DNA from: Alphaproteobacteria bacterium
Lineage (GTDB): Bacteria > Pseudomonadota > Alphaproteobacteria > WRAU01 > Hepatincolaceae
DNA length: 64,000 nucleotides
Reading direction: 5' to 3'
Assembly: GCA_009780035.1 (NCBI GenBank)
Contig: WRAU01000003.1
Span: 1 to 64,000 of the forward strand
The translations under genes were made by a program, and so were the position numbers. Positions 17,303 through 27,528 of the stretch are shown here, one piece after another. The notes under the pieces were generated by a model. The model was not told the origin of the DNA. It saw only the letters and a program-made list of their open reading frames with translations, and did no database searches. Every line of letters begins with the position of its first letter. Position 1 is the first letter of the stretch.

Positions 17303-18303
17303 TGACAGTCAATAATTTTTGATAAAGTTAAACTAGGAATATCAAAAAGAATACAGCTGGATTCCATCGTATTTTTAAATCTTTCCATATTGGTTTTTAA
17401 ATTAACCCTAACCCGCATATAACCATCAGCAATATCATTTATCATAAAACTGCCAACTCCATTAGCGTTTTTAAGGGTATTTTCAATAAAAATCCAATCC
17501 TCATAATTCTTATATGGAACTTTTAAGATAACAGTAGAAGAATCTGCCAAGTAATTAGAAAATATATCCAGCTTTTTATCTTCTTCTATTAACGACGGCG
17601 CCAGCATAGTTGCCTGCTGCACTGATAGCAGACCAGAAACCTTTCTAGTTTTATTGTCGGCTATATTTTGAACGCTTAATGTGTAGGTTTTATCTTTTTC
17701 CGCATATAAATTTAATAAGAAAACTTCATCTAAACCAAGATTTTTTTTAATTTCTAAAAGGTTTGCCTTATTATCAATCACATTTGGATTATTATAATAA
17801 ACTAATGTGGATAAAAAATTAGAGGCTACATCGCTGCCAAGCATTTCCCAATAATTATTCCAAATATTATCGTTCACTAAAATTCCGTTTTCATCATAAA
17901 ATACAGGAATAATCATGTATCTGCCAAGCGGAACATCAAGAAACGCTATTTTATTAGAGCTTAGAAATTCTTTGATTTTCTTTTCATCAAAAACAAAATA
18001 AGCATCAGCTTCATATTTTTTGTTAGTAATATTTTCATGATTAAGAGAAAATCTCTTCTCAAAAGTAATCGGCTTAACATCTAATAATAATCTTTTAATT
18101 TCTTCAGAAGATTCCATAGAGGTAATTTTAGAAATTACAAAAACTAAAGCATCAAACCGACCAGTATTAATAGCTTCCATTTTGGCCTGCTGAGTATCTT
18201 TATCAGATGTGCCGACAATCCTTAAAGTATTTTCAAATAAATCTGCACGGGCTTGTGAAATAACTAATAACCCTAAGATTATCCCTAAAAAATATTTTTT
18301 CAT
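17299..18303 (-). CDS. DUF2066-family exported protein
   Basis: A 334-residue protein with a signal peptide (cleavage near SQARA, residue ~20). After it comes a helix-strand domain starting VGTSDKDTQQAKMEAINTGR, typical of DUF2066 proteins found upstream of hda. The biochemical role is not known. The gene ends in TGA overlapping the hda start codon; it is one of only two genes in this window that I see ending in TGA, both in ATGA overlaps. Confidence 0.8.
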   Translation of the reverse strand: MKKYFLGIILGLLVISQARADLFENTLRIVGTSDKDTQQAKMEAINTGRFDALVFVISKITSMESSEEIKRLLLDVKPITFEKRFSLNHENITNKKYEADAYFVFDEKKIKEFLSSNKIAFLDVPLGRYMIIPVFYDENGILVNDNIWNNYWEMLGSDVASNFLSTLVYYNNPNVIDNKANLLEIKKNLGLDEVFLLNLYAEKDKTYTLSVQNIADNKTRKVSGLLSVQQATMLAPSLIEEDKKLDIFSNYLADSSTVILKVPYKNYEDWIFIENTLKNANGVGSFMINDIADGYMRVRVNLKTNMERFKNTMESSCILFDIPSLTLSKIIDCQ

Positions 18304-18314
18304 TTATATTACAT

Positions 18315-18776
18315 TTAACCTATTTTTGTTTCTTCAAATTTACCTTGTTGATTTTGCTTATAAAACCGCATCATATAATCTTTTTGCACTAAGGTTTTCC
18401 AACGCTCGCGATTAGCTTTCAAAGCATTAGAATCTCTTAAATCAAAAATAATATAAGCCTTTTCAAACTTCTCTAAGTTATTGTAAGGAGTTTCTCCAAG
18501 TATAAAGCATAGCTTCGCTTGATTTTTCACAGAAATATCCTGTGAAAGATTCAAATCATAAATAACCAAAGGTGTTTCCTGTTCTCTAGCTTCTCCAGCC
18601 ATACAATGCGGCAACCAAGAAATGCTGCTCCATAGCTTAGCATCAAAATTTCTTGCCTCTTCAGTGTTTGCTGCTAAAAGCACAGAATTACTATTGGCTT
18701 TATAGGCTTTCTCTAAAAGCACACAAGCTACTTTCGCTACATCTTCCTGCAGCACACCATAAAAATTAATTTCCAT
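18315..18776 (-). CDS. holC: DNA polymerase III chi subunit
   Basis: A 153-residue cytosolic protein. HolC links the clamp loader to single-stranded DNA binding protein. Family features are the early INFYGVL strand, an ANTEEARNFDAKLWS motif, PHCMAGE, and a C-terminal RWKTLVQKDYMMRFYKQNQQGKFEE. Length matches the family. It lies between pepA and the DUF2066-hda pair, all on the minus strand; holC next to pepA is common. Confidence 0.88.
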   Translation of the reverse strand: MEINFYGVLQEDVAKVACVLLEKAYKANSNSVLLAANTEEARNFDAKLWSSISWLPHCMAGEAREQETPLVIYDLNLSQDISVKNQAKLCFILGETPYNNLEKFEKAYIIFDLRDSNALKANRERWKTLVQKDYMMRFYKQNQQGKFEETKIG

Positions 18777-18862
18777 ATAACTATTACAAAACCTTAAACC
18801 TTACAAAATTTAATAGTTTAGAATTTATATGCTGTTTCTGGATTGCATAGAAAACTAAAATA

Positions 18863-20281
18863 TTAAACTTTTTCATAGGCAGATACCAAATTATTCAAGA
18901 GGCGTATGCCGAAAGCAACAACCCCCTTCCTGTCAATTTCCGTATTGCCTGTATTTGAAGCAACTCCTGCAATATCTAAATGCGCCCACGCGGTATCACC
19001 AACAAACTCTTTTAAAAACATGGCGGCAAAAATGCTTCCTGCTCCTTTCATGGCTGTAGAAATATTTTGTAAATCAGCAATCGGTGATTTTAGATGCTTA
19101 GAGTATTCATCTCCTAAAGGCATTTGCCATACTAATTCGCCAGAATTATCTGATGATTTCTTAATTTTATCAGCTAATTCTTGATTGTTAGAAAAAAGAC
19201 CCGCTCTTTCTTCACCAAGAGCAATAATCATAGCTCCGGTAAGGGTTGCCAAATTAATCATAAATTCTGGCTTAAATTTAGTTTGAGTATAATACAAAAT
19301 ATCTGCTAATACTAATCTGCCTTCCGCATCGGTATTTAATATTTCAATGGTTTTAGAAGATAAAGATTTTACAATATCACCAGGTTTGGTGGCACTTCCG
19401 TTTACCATATTTTCTACAAGACCAATAACGCCAACAGCATTTACTTTTGCACCCCGCAGAGCAAGCGCCTGCATTAAGCCGACCACTATTGCTGAACCTG
19501 TCATATCTTTTTTCATATCCATCATGCCTGCAGGAGGTTTTAGTGAATAACCGCCGCTATCAAATGTTACCCCTTTTCCTACAAACGCAAACGGCTGTGT
19601 TTGCTGAGGGCTGCCGTTATATTTAAGTACCGCCACATATGGCTCTTTATCTGAACCATTAGAAACGCTAAGCAACGATCCCATGCCAATTTTTGCCAAT
19701 TCCTTTTTATCAAGAATATCAATTTCTAAGCCAATTTTCTTTAACTCAAGAATTCTTTCAATATAGGTTTTGGGATATAAAACATTAGCCGGTTCATTAA
19801 TTAAATCTCTAGCAAAATTTATACCTGCGGCAAGGGAATCTGTATTTTTAAGATTAACCTCGCTGCCAAGCACAACAATTTCTTTAATTTTATAAGATTT
19901 TTTATCTTCGTCTTTAGAAATATATTTATCAAAAGCATAAGACTTTAGTTTTATTCCTAAAATAATATTTTCAATAGCCATATCCATATTAAAATCAGCT
20001 TGGACAGCAAGTGCTATTTTTTCTTCTTTAGACACTAAATCTGCCGCAAATCCACCTGCTCTCATAAAAGTTTTAGCGTTTAGTTTTGCTTGCTCACCAA
20101 GTCCAACAATAATTAATCTTTTATGAGGAACAAAGTTTTTAATCTCTAAAACTTCTTTAAATTTAGCATGAAAATCAAAGGCTTCTATAGGGTAGTCTGA
20201 CAAATTTTGCAGTCTTTCTTGCGCCGTAAAAATAATTAATGTGGATTTTTCCTGCGCTTCCTTAGCAAATTTTACTATCAT
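18863..20281 (-). CDS. pepA: Leucyl aminopeptidase (M17)
   Basis: A 472-residue M17 metallopeptidase that removes N-terminal residues from peptides and in some bacteria also binds DNA. The catalytic C-terminal domain shows GKGVTFDSGGYSLKP, MKKDMTGSA and the family signature NTDAEGRLVLAD with its metal-binding Asp and Glu. The N-terminal domain is about 170 residues, as usual. It is divergent from the cysQ-like gene at 20358, with about 75 bases for both promoters. Confidence 0.95.
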   Translation of the reverse strand: MIVKFAKEAQEKSTLIIFTAQERLQNLSDYPIEAFDFHAKFKEVLEIKNFVPHKRLIIVGLGEQAKLNAKTFMRAGGFAADLVSKEEKIALAVQADFNMDMAIENIILGIKLKSYAFDKYISKDEDKKSYKIKEIVVLGSEVNLKNTDSLAAGINFARDLINEPANVLYPKTYIERILELKKIGLEIDILDKKELAKIGMGSLLSVSNGSDKEPYVAVLKYNGSPQQTQPFAFVGKGVTFDSGGYSLKPPAGMMDMKKDMTGSAIVVGLMQALALRGAKVNAVGVIGLVENMVNGSATKPGDIVKSLSSKTIEILNTDAEGRLVLADILYYTQTKFKPEFMINLATLTGAMIIALGEERAGLFSNNQELADKIKKSSDNSGELVWQMPLGDEYSKHLKSPIADLQNISTAMKGAGSIFAAMFLKEFVGDTAWAHLDIAGVASNTGNTEIDRKGVVAFGIRLLNNLVSAYEKV

Positions 20282-20357
20282 AATAAGTTTTTCCTTATAG
20301 AATAATGTTTACATTAATGATATAGTAATATTATAAAATAATTTTGGATAGATTGAA

Positions 20358-21128
20358 ATGATTACTTTAGAAGATATGCAAAAATTAGTAAAATGCACTA
20401 CAAAAGCAGGGCATCTTGCTATAAAACTTAGAAATGCCGGGCTCAATATTGAAATGAAAAGCGATGGATCTAAAGTTACCAACGCCGATAAAGAACTAGA
20501 TGCTATTTTCAGCAATTTTATTAGGAATGAATTAAGTTCCTCTGATTTAATAATCTCTGAGGAAGATGTTGGCATGGGCAACAATCCTGCCGCCCGTGCT
20601 GATGAATCTTTTTGGTCTATTGACCCAATAGACAGCACTACTTCTTTTATTAAGGGTTATCCTTTTTGGACACTGAATATCGCCTATATTGAAAAAGGCA
20701 TTCCAACTTTCGGCTTAATCCACGCCCCGCAGATAGATACCGTTTGGTTTGGTTCAATCGGCATTGGGGCATTTAAACAAACTGGCAGCAATGCCCCTAT
20801 AGCAATTTCTGTCAGAGAGATCCCCAAAGACGGCGCGGTATTAATGTCTTCAGAGGAGCAGCTGGTTTCTCGAGATATAAAAGAAAAACTGCATATCATT
20901 CAAGAAATTAAAATGCCTTCTTCAATTAAATTTACTTATATAGCCGAGGGAATCGCCGACTATTATATTAGAAAAAGAAATAAGGCTTGCGAATGGGATA
21001 TATCTTCAGGGCATGGATTAATTCTATCTGCCGGCGGCACTATTGAATTAACTGAAGAAGAGGAGCATTTCCAATACGGCACACCTCCATACAAAGCTCC
21101 AGCGCTTTTAGCAAGAGGCAAACTTTAA
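20358..21128 (+). CDS. Inositol monophosphatase-family phosphatase, CysQ-like
   Basis: A 256-residue Li-sensitive phosphatase fold. The metal site is visible as EED (ISEEDVG) and DPIDST, followed by FIKGYPFWTLNIA; the C-terminal signature WDISSGHGLILSAGG is the WD..aGh...AGG motif. The DPID.T..F and WTLNIA pattern is closest to CysQ (3'(2'),5'-bisphosphate nucleotidase), which clears pAp. The usual DPIDGT Gly is Ser here. An inositol- or histidinol-phosphatase role cannot be excluded. It starts a plus-strand run through rsmA. Confidence 0.8.
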   Translation: MITLEDMQKLVKCTTKAGHLAIKLRNAGLNIEMKSDGSKVTNADKELDAIFSNFIRNELSSSDLIISEEDVGMGNNPAARADESFWSIDPIDSTTSFIKGYPFWTLNIAYIEKGIPTFGLIHAPQIDTVWFGSIGIGAFKQTGSNAPIAISVREIPKDGAVLMSSEEQLVSRDIKEKLHIIQEIKMPSSIKFTYIAEGIADYYIRKRNKACEWDISSGHGLILSAGGTIELTEEEEHFQYGTPPYKAPALLARGKL

Positions 21129-21146
21129 GGTAATAAACAATTAGAT

Positions 21147-21797
21147 ATGGCAACAATTCTTTCCAATACATTAGAAAATACTGATCTGATTGTAAACAAA
21201 TTGCGGCAGAAAGAGGTGGTAGTTTTTCCTACAGATACAGTTTATGGATTATCTGCTATTGCTAATAACAGCGAGGCTATTTTAAAAGTTTATAATTACA
21301 AGAACCGCCCTCTTAGCAAGCCCTTAATTATTCTTTTGCATAATATCAAGCAGGCAGCAGAGCTTTTTGAGGTAAATGATACTTTTTACCTTTTAGCAGA
21401 GAGGTTTCTTCCCGGCGGTTTGACTTTAATTTTAAATAAAAGAGCAGATGCTAAAATCCATCCGCTTTGTTCAAACTATACAAACAAACAAGGATTTCGC
21501 ATTCCTAATAATGAAATTTGTCTAAAATTATTAGCTGATTTAAATGAGCCAGTAGTAGCTACCAGCGCAAACTTATCTTCACAGGTTAGTCCAACTACCG
21601 CTGAGCAAGTAAGACAAAGTTTTATTGATAAAGATTTGCTTATCTTAAATGACGATAAAAATATTGCAGGAATTGAATCCACCATTTTAGATATTACGGA
21701 AGAAAAAAATATAATGCTGTTAAGACAGGGAGCTATAGGTCTTAGTCAGCTAGAAGATCTTAATTTAAAAATTAATATCAATTGTAAAAATTATTAA
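21147..21797 (+). CDS. tsaC: Threonylcarbamoyl-AMP synthase (TsaC/YrdC type)
   Basis: A 216-residue YrdC-domain enzyme that makes threonylcarbamoyl-AMP for the t6A37 modification of tRNA. Motifs: VVFPTDTVYGLSAIANN, the KxR-SKP loop (KNRPLSKPLIIL), LPGGLTLIL and SANLSSQVSPTT. It lacks the C-terminal Sua5 domain, so it is the short TsaC form. It follows the cysQ-like gene by 18 bases. Confidence 0.92.
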   Translation: MATILSNTLENTDLIVNKLRQKEVVVFPTDTVYGLSAIANNSEAILKVYNYKNRPLSKPLIILLHNIKQAAELFEVNDTFYLLAERFLPGGLTLILNKRADAKIHPLCSNYTNKQGFRIPNNEICLKLLADLNEPVVATSANLSSQVSPTTAEQVRQSFIDKDLLILNDDKNIAGIESTILDITEEKNIMLLRQGAIGLSQLEDLNLKININCKNY

Positions 21798-21810
21798 GGA
21801 ACTATCAGCA

Positions 21811-23172
21811 ATGTTAAAAAAATTTAAAGAATTTTTACAACCCCATCAAATTATAGATAGATACTCCCCGCAATATGCCTCTTTTGCCATAGAAAAAAGA
21901 GGTAATTTTACATCCAATCCTCAAGCAATTATTTTGCCGAAAACTACTATTGAGGCATCGCAGGTAATTACATACTGCTATGAAAATAATATATCTATTG
22001 TGCCGCAGTCTGGCAATACAGGATTAGCCGGCGGCAGTGTTGCGCGTGAAAATCAAATAATTCTATCAGCAAAATTAATGAATGCAATTATTGATATAGA
22101 TACTAAAAACTTCTCTGCTACAGTTGAATCTGGGGTAACCTTAAAAGATTTACAAAAAACTGCTGCAAAAAATGACCGCCTTTTTCCGCTTAGTCTGCCA
22201 TCGGAAAATGAATGTTTGATTGGCGGTAATTTAGCTACCAACGCCGGCGGCATTAATGTAATAAAATACGGCAATACAAGAGACTTAACCTTAGGGCTTG
22301 AAGTAGTTCTGCCTAATGGCACCATTTACAGCGACCTTAACTGTTTGCGGAAACGCAATATAGGAAGCGATTTAAAACATCTTTTTATCGGCAGCGAAGG
22401 AACGCTTGGTTTCATTACAAAAGCAGTTGTAAAACTTTTCCCTAAACCTAAGAAAATTCTTAATGTGCTAATAGCTTTAGAAAAAATTGAGGAAGCTGAA
22501 GATTATTTTCAAAAAATTTATAATGAATTTTCCTCATCACTTTCCTCATTTGAACTATTTAATAGTAATGCTTTAAGTATTGTAAAAAAATATCATGATT
22601 TAAAATTTAACTTTAAGGACACTCCTTGGTATCTTCTTATGGCATTTGATATGTTTGAAGAAAAACATAGCATTGCCGAATTTATTGTTAAAATCAGCGG
22701 CAGCAATGAATATCTTATTACAGAAGATGCTGATATTTGGGATATGCGGTATCTTATTCCTACCACTCAAACCAAATGGGGAGCCAGCCTTAAACACGAT
22801 GTAGCTACGCCATTATCACAAACAGTAGCTTTTATTAAAAAATCATTGGAAGATTTAGAAAATAAATATCCGCAGCAATTAATGCCAATTATTTTTGGGC
22901 ATATGGGCGATGGCAATCTGCATTTTAATATTTCTGCTGCTAATCAATCCTTTGACTTAGATGTTTTAAAAAATGAAATTAAAGAAATTATGGTTGTCAA
23001 TGTAATGCAGTTTCATGGCAGCTTTAGCTCTGAGCATGGCGTAGGATTAATCCACAAAGAAGAGTTTAAAAAATTCTATTTTAATAATCAATATAATAAT
23101 TTAAAATTAATAAAACAAACCATTGATAGCAAAAATATTTTTAACCCCTGCAAAATACTAGATATTAATTAA
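21811..23172 (+). CDS. FAD-linked 2-hydroxyacid dehydrogenase (GlcD/D2HGDH family)
   Basis: A 453-residue flavoenzyme with the PCMH-type FAD-binding half first: VPQSGNTGLAGGSVARENQI binds FAD pyrophosphate, then GGNLATNAGG and GSEGTLGFIT. The second half is the FAD-oxidase C-terminal domain with the metal-binding HMGDGNLHFN and SEHGVG. It oxidises a D-2-hydroxyacid such as D-2-hydroxyglutarate, D-lactate or glycolate; the layout looks most like D-2-hydroxyglutarate dehydrogenase. It lies between tsaC and lptG. Confidence 0.88.
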   Translation: MLKKFKEFLQPHQIIDRYSPQYASFAIEKRGNFTSNPQAIILPKTTIEASQVITYCYENNISIVPQSGNTGLAGGSVARENQIILSAKLMNAIIDIDTKNFSATVESGVTLKDLQKTAAKNDRLFPLSLPSENECLIGGNLATNAGGINVIKYGNTRDLTLGLEVVLPNGTIYSDLNCLRKRNIGSDLKHLFIGSEGTLGFITKAVVKLFPKPKKILNVLIALEKIEEAEDYFQKIYNEFSSSLSSFELFNSNALSIVKKYHDLKFNFKDTPWYLLMAFDMFEEKHSIAEFIVKISGSNEYLITEDADIWDMRYLIPTTQTKWGASLKHDVATPLSQTVAFIKKSLEDLENKYPQQLMPIIFGHMGDGNLHFNISAANQSFDLDVLKNEIKEIMVVNVMQFHGSFSSEHGVGLIHKEEFKKFYFNNQYNNLKLIKQTIDSKNIFNPCKILDIN

Positions 23173-23173
23173 A

Positions 23174-24256
23174 ATGCCGCAAAAATTATTTAAGTATATC
23201 AGCATTTCTTTTATAAAATCTTTGATCCTATTTCATTTGGTTATAGCTTTTATTATCTTTATTGCCGATTTCACTGAAAATGTCCGCATATCTGGAACTG
23301 CCAATATCGGTCATTTAGTAGTTTTATCTTTATTGAATATCCCTTATTTAATTGTGCAAATATCTCCTTTTATTCTGTTGTTAACCTCCTTCACCACCAT
23401 AAGAATGATGGTATTAAGAAAAGAAGTAGATATTTTTAAATCTTTTGGCATATCTATTTGGCAGTTTTTGATACCTTTTATTCTTATATCTTGCATTTGG
23501 GCAGTAATAATCATTTTAGTAATTTCGCCGTTTTCAGTAGATATGCTAGCTTTAAAAGAAAAGCTGAATGCAAAGGAAGACTCTGCTTCACAGCAGATTA
23601 CCACTACCGATAGATACATTTGGATTGTTGATAAATTCAACAACAACAGCAATATTATTGCAACTAAGCATCTTAATATCAATAAGAGTAAAACTGAACT
23701 TGCTCCTGTGGTTTTTTTAGAAATTAAAGACAACAAATTTCAAGGGGCAGTTTTTGCAAAAAAAGGAGAAATGGAAGAATCGCAAATAACTTTTTTTGAC
23801 TCCATTTCTAAATTTAAAGATGATTTTTACCCTTTGTATCTTCCTCAGGTTGTTAGAGATTCTTTCCTTTCTATAAAAAATTTAACTAATATAAGCGTTG
23901 AGCCTTATATGATAAAAACCTTAGATTTTCCTAAAGTTATTGCTGGTCTAAAAGCTATTAGTTTTTCAGCAGCACCTTATGAGGTATATTTCTACAACCT
24001 ATTAAGCCTGCCGCTGTTGTTTATTACCATGCTGCTAATCAGCACAAGATTCTCGCTTTATGATGTTAGGACTGGAAAAAACTTATTCGCAATATTTTCT
24101 TGTATTGTTGTAGGCTTTATGGTTTATTTCTTTATAAATCTTGGCAATGTGGCGCTTAGTATTTTTGATATTTCTCCCATTTCTGCAGTTTTATTCTCTA
24201 AGCTGATAACCCTTTTGATTGCTGTTAATATCTTATTTATGAAAGAAGGGCTATAA
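23174..24256 (+). CDS. lptG: LPS export permease LptG (YjgP/YjgQ family)
   Basis: A 360-residue inner-membrane protein with three N-terminal helices, a periplasmic jellyroll (about 150-260) and three C-terminal helices. LptG pairs with LptF and the ATPase LptB to drive LPS from the inner membrane to LptD. The first helix FIADFTENVRIS and the pattern SFGISIWQFLIPF are LptG-like. It begins one base after the previous stop and ends two bases before lptD. The usual partner lptF is not beside it and is not in this window. Confidence 0.87.
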   Translation: MPQKLFKYISISFIKSLILFHLVIAFIIFIADFTENVRISGTANIGHLVVLSLLNIPYLIVQISPFILLLTSFTTIRMMVLRKEVDIFKSFGISIWQFLIPFILISCIWAVIIILVISPFSVDMLALKEKLNAKEDSASQQITTTDRYIWIVDKFNNNSNIIATKHLNINKSKTELAPVVFLEIKDNKFQGAVFAKKGEMEESQITFFDSISKFKDDFYPLYLPQVVRDSFLSIKNLTNISVEPYMIKTLDFPKVIAGLKAISFSAAPYEVYFYNLLSLPLLFITMLLISTRFSLYDVRTGKNLFAIFSCIVVGFMVYFFINLGNVALSIFDISPISAVLFSKLITLLIAVNILFMKEGL

Positions 24257-24258
24257 TA

Positions 24259-26472
24259 TTGAAATATTTTTTTATTTTATTATTTATAGCCATCTATTGT
24301 TCCAATAGCTTAAAGGCACAAGAGAGTATTGAAAACCCTAATGATGCAGCCTTTAAAAGGAATATCAATGCTATCTCTAAAACCTCTTATAAGGCTGAAA
24401 ATATAGACTTTTCAGCACAAAATATTGAGTATAATTTCAAAAGTGAAACCATAACAGCTACCGGTATGGTAACCGTTACCTCTGAGGATAATGTTATTAC
24501 TGCAGATATGCTATTTTATAATGATAAAGATGATATCCTTTATGTTAAAGGCAATGTAGTTTTTACCAATAAATATGGACATAAAATTTATTCCGATGAA
24601 GCAATTTTAGACCCTAAGCTTAACACCGGATTAATTGATAAATTCAAGATAGCTTTTTCCGATGGCTCTACTTTAATGGCTAAAAAGGTTAGCAGAGTCA
24701 ATGACTATACTTATACATTGCACGACATGTGTTTCACTGCCTGCTCTATTGTAGAAAACTATACTCCTACATGGACCTTGCGGGCAAATAAAGCCATCTA
24801 CAATCAAGAAAAAGGAACACTGAATCTTTATAGTGCATGGTTTGAAGTTAAAGGGGTTCCTCTCTTGTGGACTCCCTATTTCTCATTTTCCAATTTAGAT
24901 TTCATTAGAAAAGCAGGATTTTTAACCCCTTCTTTTGAGAATAACTCCATTTACGGACAATCTATTATTGTGCCTTTTTATATACCTTTAGGAGATCATC
25001 AAGATATAACGCTCGGATCTCAAATTTTCCTTACATCTAATAATTTATATACTTTAAATTATAATGGCAAATTGGAAAACGGTTCTTTTGGTCTTAACAC
25101 CTCAATTGTAGATTCTCAAAGCGATAAAAATGAAATTGATAAAAATAGAAGATGGCACGCTTTTTTTAATCTGCAAAAAAATCTTACAGATATTTGGAGA
25201 AGCAATGTTAAAATTGAAGAAACCTCTGATACTTCATATCTTAGCATGTATAACATTAATGCTAAAGATTTTAAAGAGAGTTTTTATATCAATAAATGGC
25301 AGTTTGAGGGATTTTTCAGCCATAATTCTTACTTTGATACCTATGTAGCCAACTACGAAACCATCAACCCTAATTTTTTTGTAGCTGATGCTGGAATTAC
25401 TAATGATTTAGACAACATTTTTTACATGAACTACTCTTATCTCGGAGAATATTCAGCTTTTGGAAGAATAAATTTTTTCGTAAATACAGAAAATTTATTC
25501 ACAAGAGATTTTGATAATCTTATAAGGGTTATCGGTAATATTAACTATAAATATTATCTGCCAACTAATTATGGAAACTATAGTATTGATGCCCTTTTAC
25601 AAGGAGTTGATTATAGCGATGCTATGTCGCAGAAAAAGTTTGTTGAAGATACCACTTCTTTATCAGTTGCATCAAGCATCACTTTTGAATATCCAATATT
25701 ATACGAAGCCGACAACATTGTTTATTCAGTATCGCCAATAGCCCAAGCTGCTTATTCTAATAATTTAGACAGAAATACAAATAATTTCTTAATAGATTCT
25801 AACAATATTAATGTTAACGCCAGCAATTTGTTTGATTTGAATCACTTTCAAGGATACGATCAGTTTGAAGAAAGCAAAGACATTAAATATGCTTTTAGAT
25901 TCAGTTTATTAAATAATTCTAATTTGGGAAGCCGTATTTTTATAGGGCAAATGTTTAGAATCGGACTGCAGGAAGACTTGCTGCATAATATTAACAACCG
26001 CTCTGCTTCCAACTATTTTATATCAGCGTATTTATATCCTTTTAACAATCTTTATTTCAGCTATAATGGGATGATTGATAAAGACTTCAAACAGGTTGAA
26101 ACTTCAATAGGAGCAGGCTATAGCAACAATTTATTCAGCACAAGAGCTTCCTTTGACGAATACACACAGCTGGATAATACTCTTTTTGGTGTAGAAAGAA
26201 TATCGGAGCTGACTCTTTCTGGCTATTTAAATATCCATAAGAATGTTAAAATTGATTCCAGTGCAGTTTACGATGTTAGCCCATCTTCTTATACTGCCGG
26301 TCCCACTCATGGAATGGTTTTGAAAAGCATTAATTTTAATGCAACATGGGTTAATGAATGCGTTGAAATTATTATATACAATAATAGAGATTACATAAAT
26401 GCTGCAAATGCTAGTGCTTGGGGTTTTAAAGTAAATATTAAAAATTTAGATAATTATAAAATTCCAATGTAA
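24259..26472 (+). CDS. lptD: LPS-assembly outer-membrane protein LptD
   Basis: A 737-residue protein with signal peptide (to about SLKAQ, residue 21), an OstA/LptA-like beta-jellyroll (residues ~50-190, with ITATGMVTVTSEDNVITADM), and a C-terminal beta-barrel that inserts LPS in the outer leaflet. The paired cysteines in MCFTACSIVE and the late NECVEII could form the disulfides LptD needs. The start is TTG at 24259, two bases after lptG; no ATG gives the signal peptide. Presence of LptD means the cell makes LPS or lipooligosaccharide. Confidence 0.93.
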   Translation: MKYFFILLFIAIYCSNSLKAQESIENPNDAAFKRNINAISKTSYKAENIDFSAQNIEYNFKSETITATGMVTVTSEDNVITADMLFYNDKDDILYVKGNVVFTNKYGHKIYSDEAILDPKLNTGLIDKFKIAFSDGSTLMAKKVSRVNDYTYTLHDMCFTACSIVENYTPTWTLRANKAIYNQEKGTLNLYSAWFEVKGVPLLWTPYFSFSNLDFIRKAGFLTPSFENNSIYGQSIIVPFYIPLGDHQDITLGSQIFLTSNNLYTLNYNGKLENGSFGLNTSIVDSQSDKNEIDKNRRWHAFFNLQKNLTDIWRSNVKIEETSDTSYLSMYNINAKDFKESFYINKWQFEGFFSHNSYFDTYVANYETINPNFFVADAGITNDLDNIFYMNYSYLGEYSAFGRINFFVNTENLFTRDFDNLIRVIGNINYKYYLPTNYGNYSIDALLQGVDYSDAMSQKKFVEDTTSLSVASSITFEYPILYEADNIVYSVSPIAQAAYSNNLDRNTNNFLIDSNNINVNASNLFDLNHFQGYDQFEESKDIKYAFRFSLLNNSNLGSRIFIGQMFRIGLQEDLLHNINNRSASNYFISAYLYPFNNLYFSYNGMIDKDFKQVETSIGAGYSNNLFSTRASFDEYTQLDNTLFGVERISELTLSGYLNIHKNVKIDSSAVYDVSPSSYTAGPTHGMVLKSINFNATWVNECVEIIIYNNRDYINAANASAWGFKVNIKNLDNYKIPM

Positions 26473-26531
26473 AACCATAACTGCTATGATAGAATTACGA
26501 AATAATATAAGATGAAACTAATTGCACTAAA

Positions 26532-27500
26532 ATGAATTTTTTTAAAAAACTTTTATTTTTAACTTTTTTGTTATTGCCTCTACAGGCAGCTGCTGATAGC
26601 AATAAAATGCTAGCTGTGGTTAATGACACCTTTGTAATTTTTGAACATGATTTAGATAATGAGATAATTTTCCAAAGAATAATTAATCCAGAAGGATTCC
26701 ATCAAAGCAAGCCCTTAGACAAGGAAATGAGGCTGTTAATTCTTCATCAAATGATAACTAACCATTTAATTTTAGAAGACGCCATAAAATTTAAGATAAA
26801 AATCAATATGACCGATATTAATGCTGCAATGAATTATATCGAACAAAGCAATAAAAAGCCAAGCGGTTATTTATTATCTGAGGCAAAAAGAGTTGGCTTA
26901 TCGCAAAGTGAATTTTATCAGTTATTAAGAGCTTCCTTAACTGTTGATAAAATGAAACAAATTATGTCGTTTTCTAGGGCAAGAGTATCAGCCGCTGAGG
27001 GCGAGGCAGAGCTAAGACGGGTTTTAACCCTAAACGGCAGAGTTGAAATGCAGCTTTATGAAATATCTATTCCTTTTAATTCGCAATCCCAAACTGAAGC
27101 TGAGAATAAAATTAACTCTATTTATAATCAATTGCAGAAAGGTGAGAATTTTCAAACTCTTGCTAAAAATTTTTCACAAGATATCAGCAGCATTCATGGC
27201 GGTGAAATTGGCTGGGTTCCAGAAATATTTTTGCCCACCGAAATGCTGATGAATATAAATCAACTAAAGCCTGGAGGGCATAGCAAGCCTTTTATTATTG
27301 AAAATGCTTATAAAATTATTCTCCTAAAAGATGTGCGCCCATTGCTTTATATTGATATTAATAATCCCGAACATTTAGCTCAGTTAAGCAATTATGCTAA
27401 GCAAAAGGTATTAAATGATAAAGCACAGGTAATTCTTGAAGATTACCTTGTTGAAATTAATTCACGGGCCAGCATAACTATTTATGAAGAGAATCTTTAA
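26532..27500 (+). CDS. surA: SurA-like periplasmic chaperone/peptidyl-prolyl isomerase
   Basis: A 322-residue protein with a signal peptide ending at QAAAD. An N-terminal SurA chaperone helix bundle follows, then one parvulin domain (about 170-270; ISIPFNSQSQ, FSQDISSIHGGEIGWVPE and AYKIILLKD). Enteric SurA has two parvulin domains; one is normal for alphaproteobacteria. It escorts outer-membrane proteins including LptD, encoded just upstream. Confidence 0.9.
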   Translation: MNFFKKLLFLTFLLLPLQAAADSNKMLAVVNDTFVIFEHDLDNEIIFQRIINPEGFHQSKPLDKEMRLLILHQMITNHLILEDAIKFKIKINMTDINAAMNYIEQSNKKPSGYLLSEAKRVGLSQSEFYQLLRASLTVDKMKQIMSFSRARVSAAEGEAELRRVLTLNGRVEMQLYEISIPFNSQSQTEAENKINSIYNQLQKGENFQTLAKNFSQDISSIHGGEIGWVPEIFLPTEMLMNINQLKPGGHSKPFIIENAYKIILLKDVRPLLYIDINNPEHLAQLSNYAKQKVLNDKAQVILEDYLVEINSRASITIYEENL

Positions 27501-27528
27501 TTAAACCTATTCACAGCATATAAAAATC

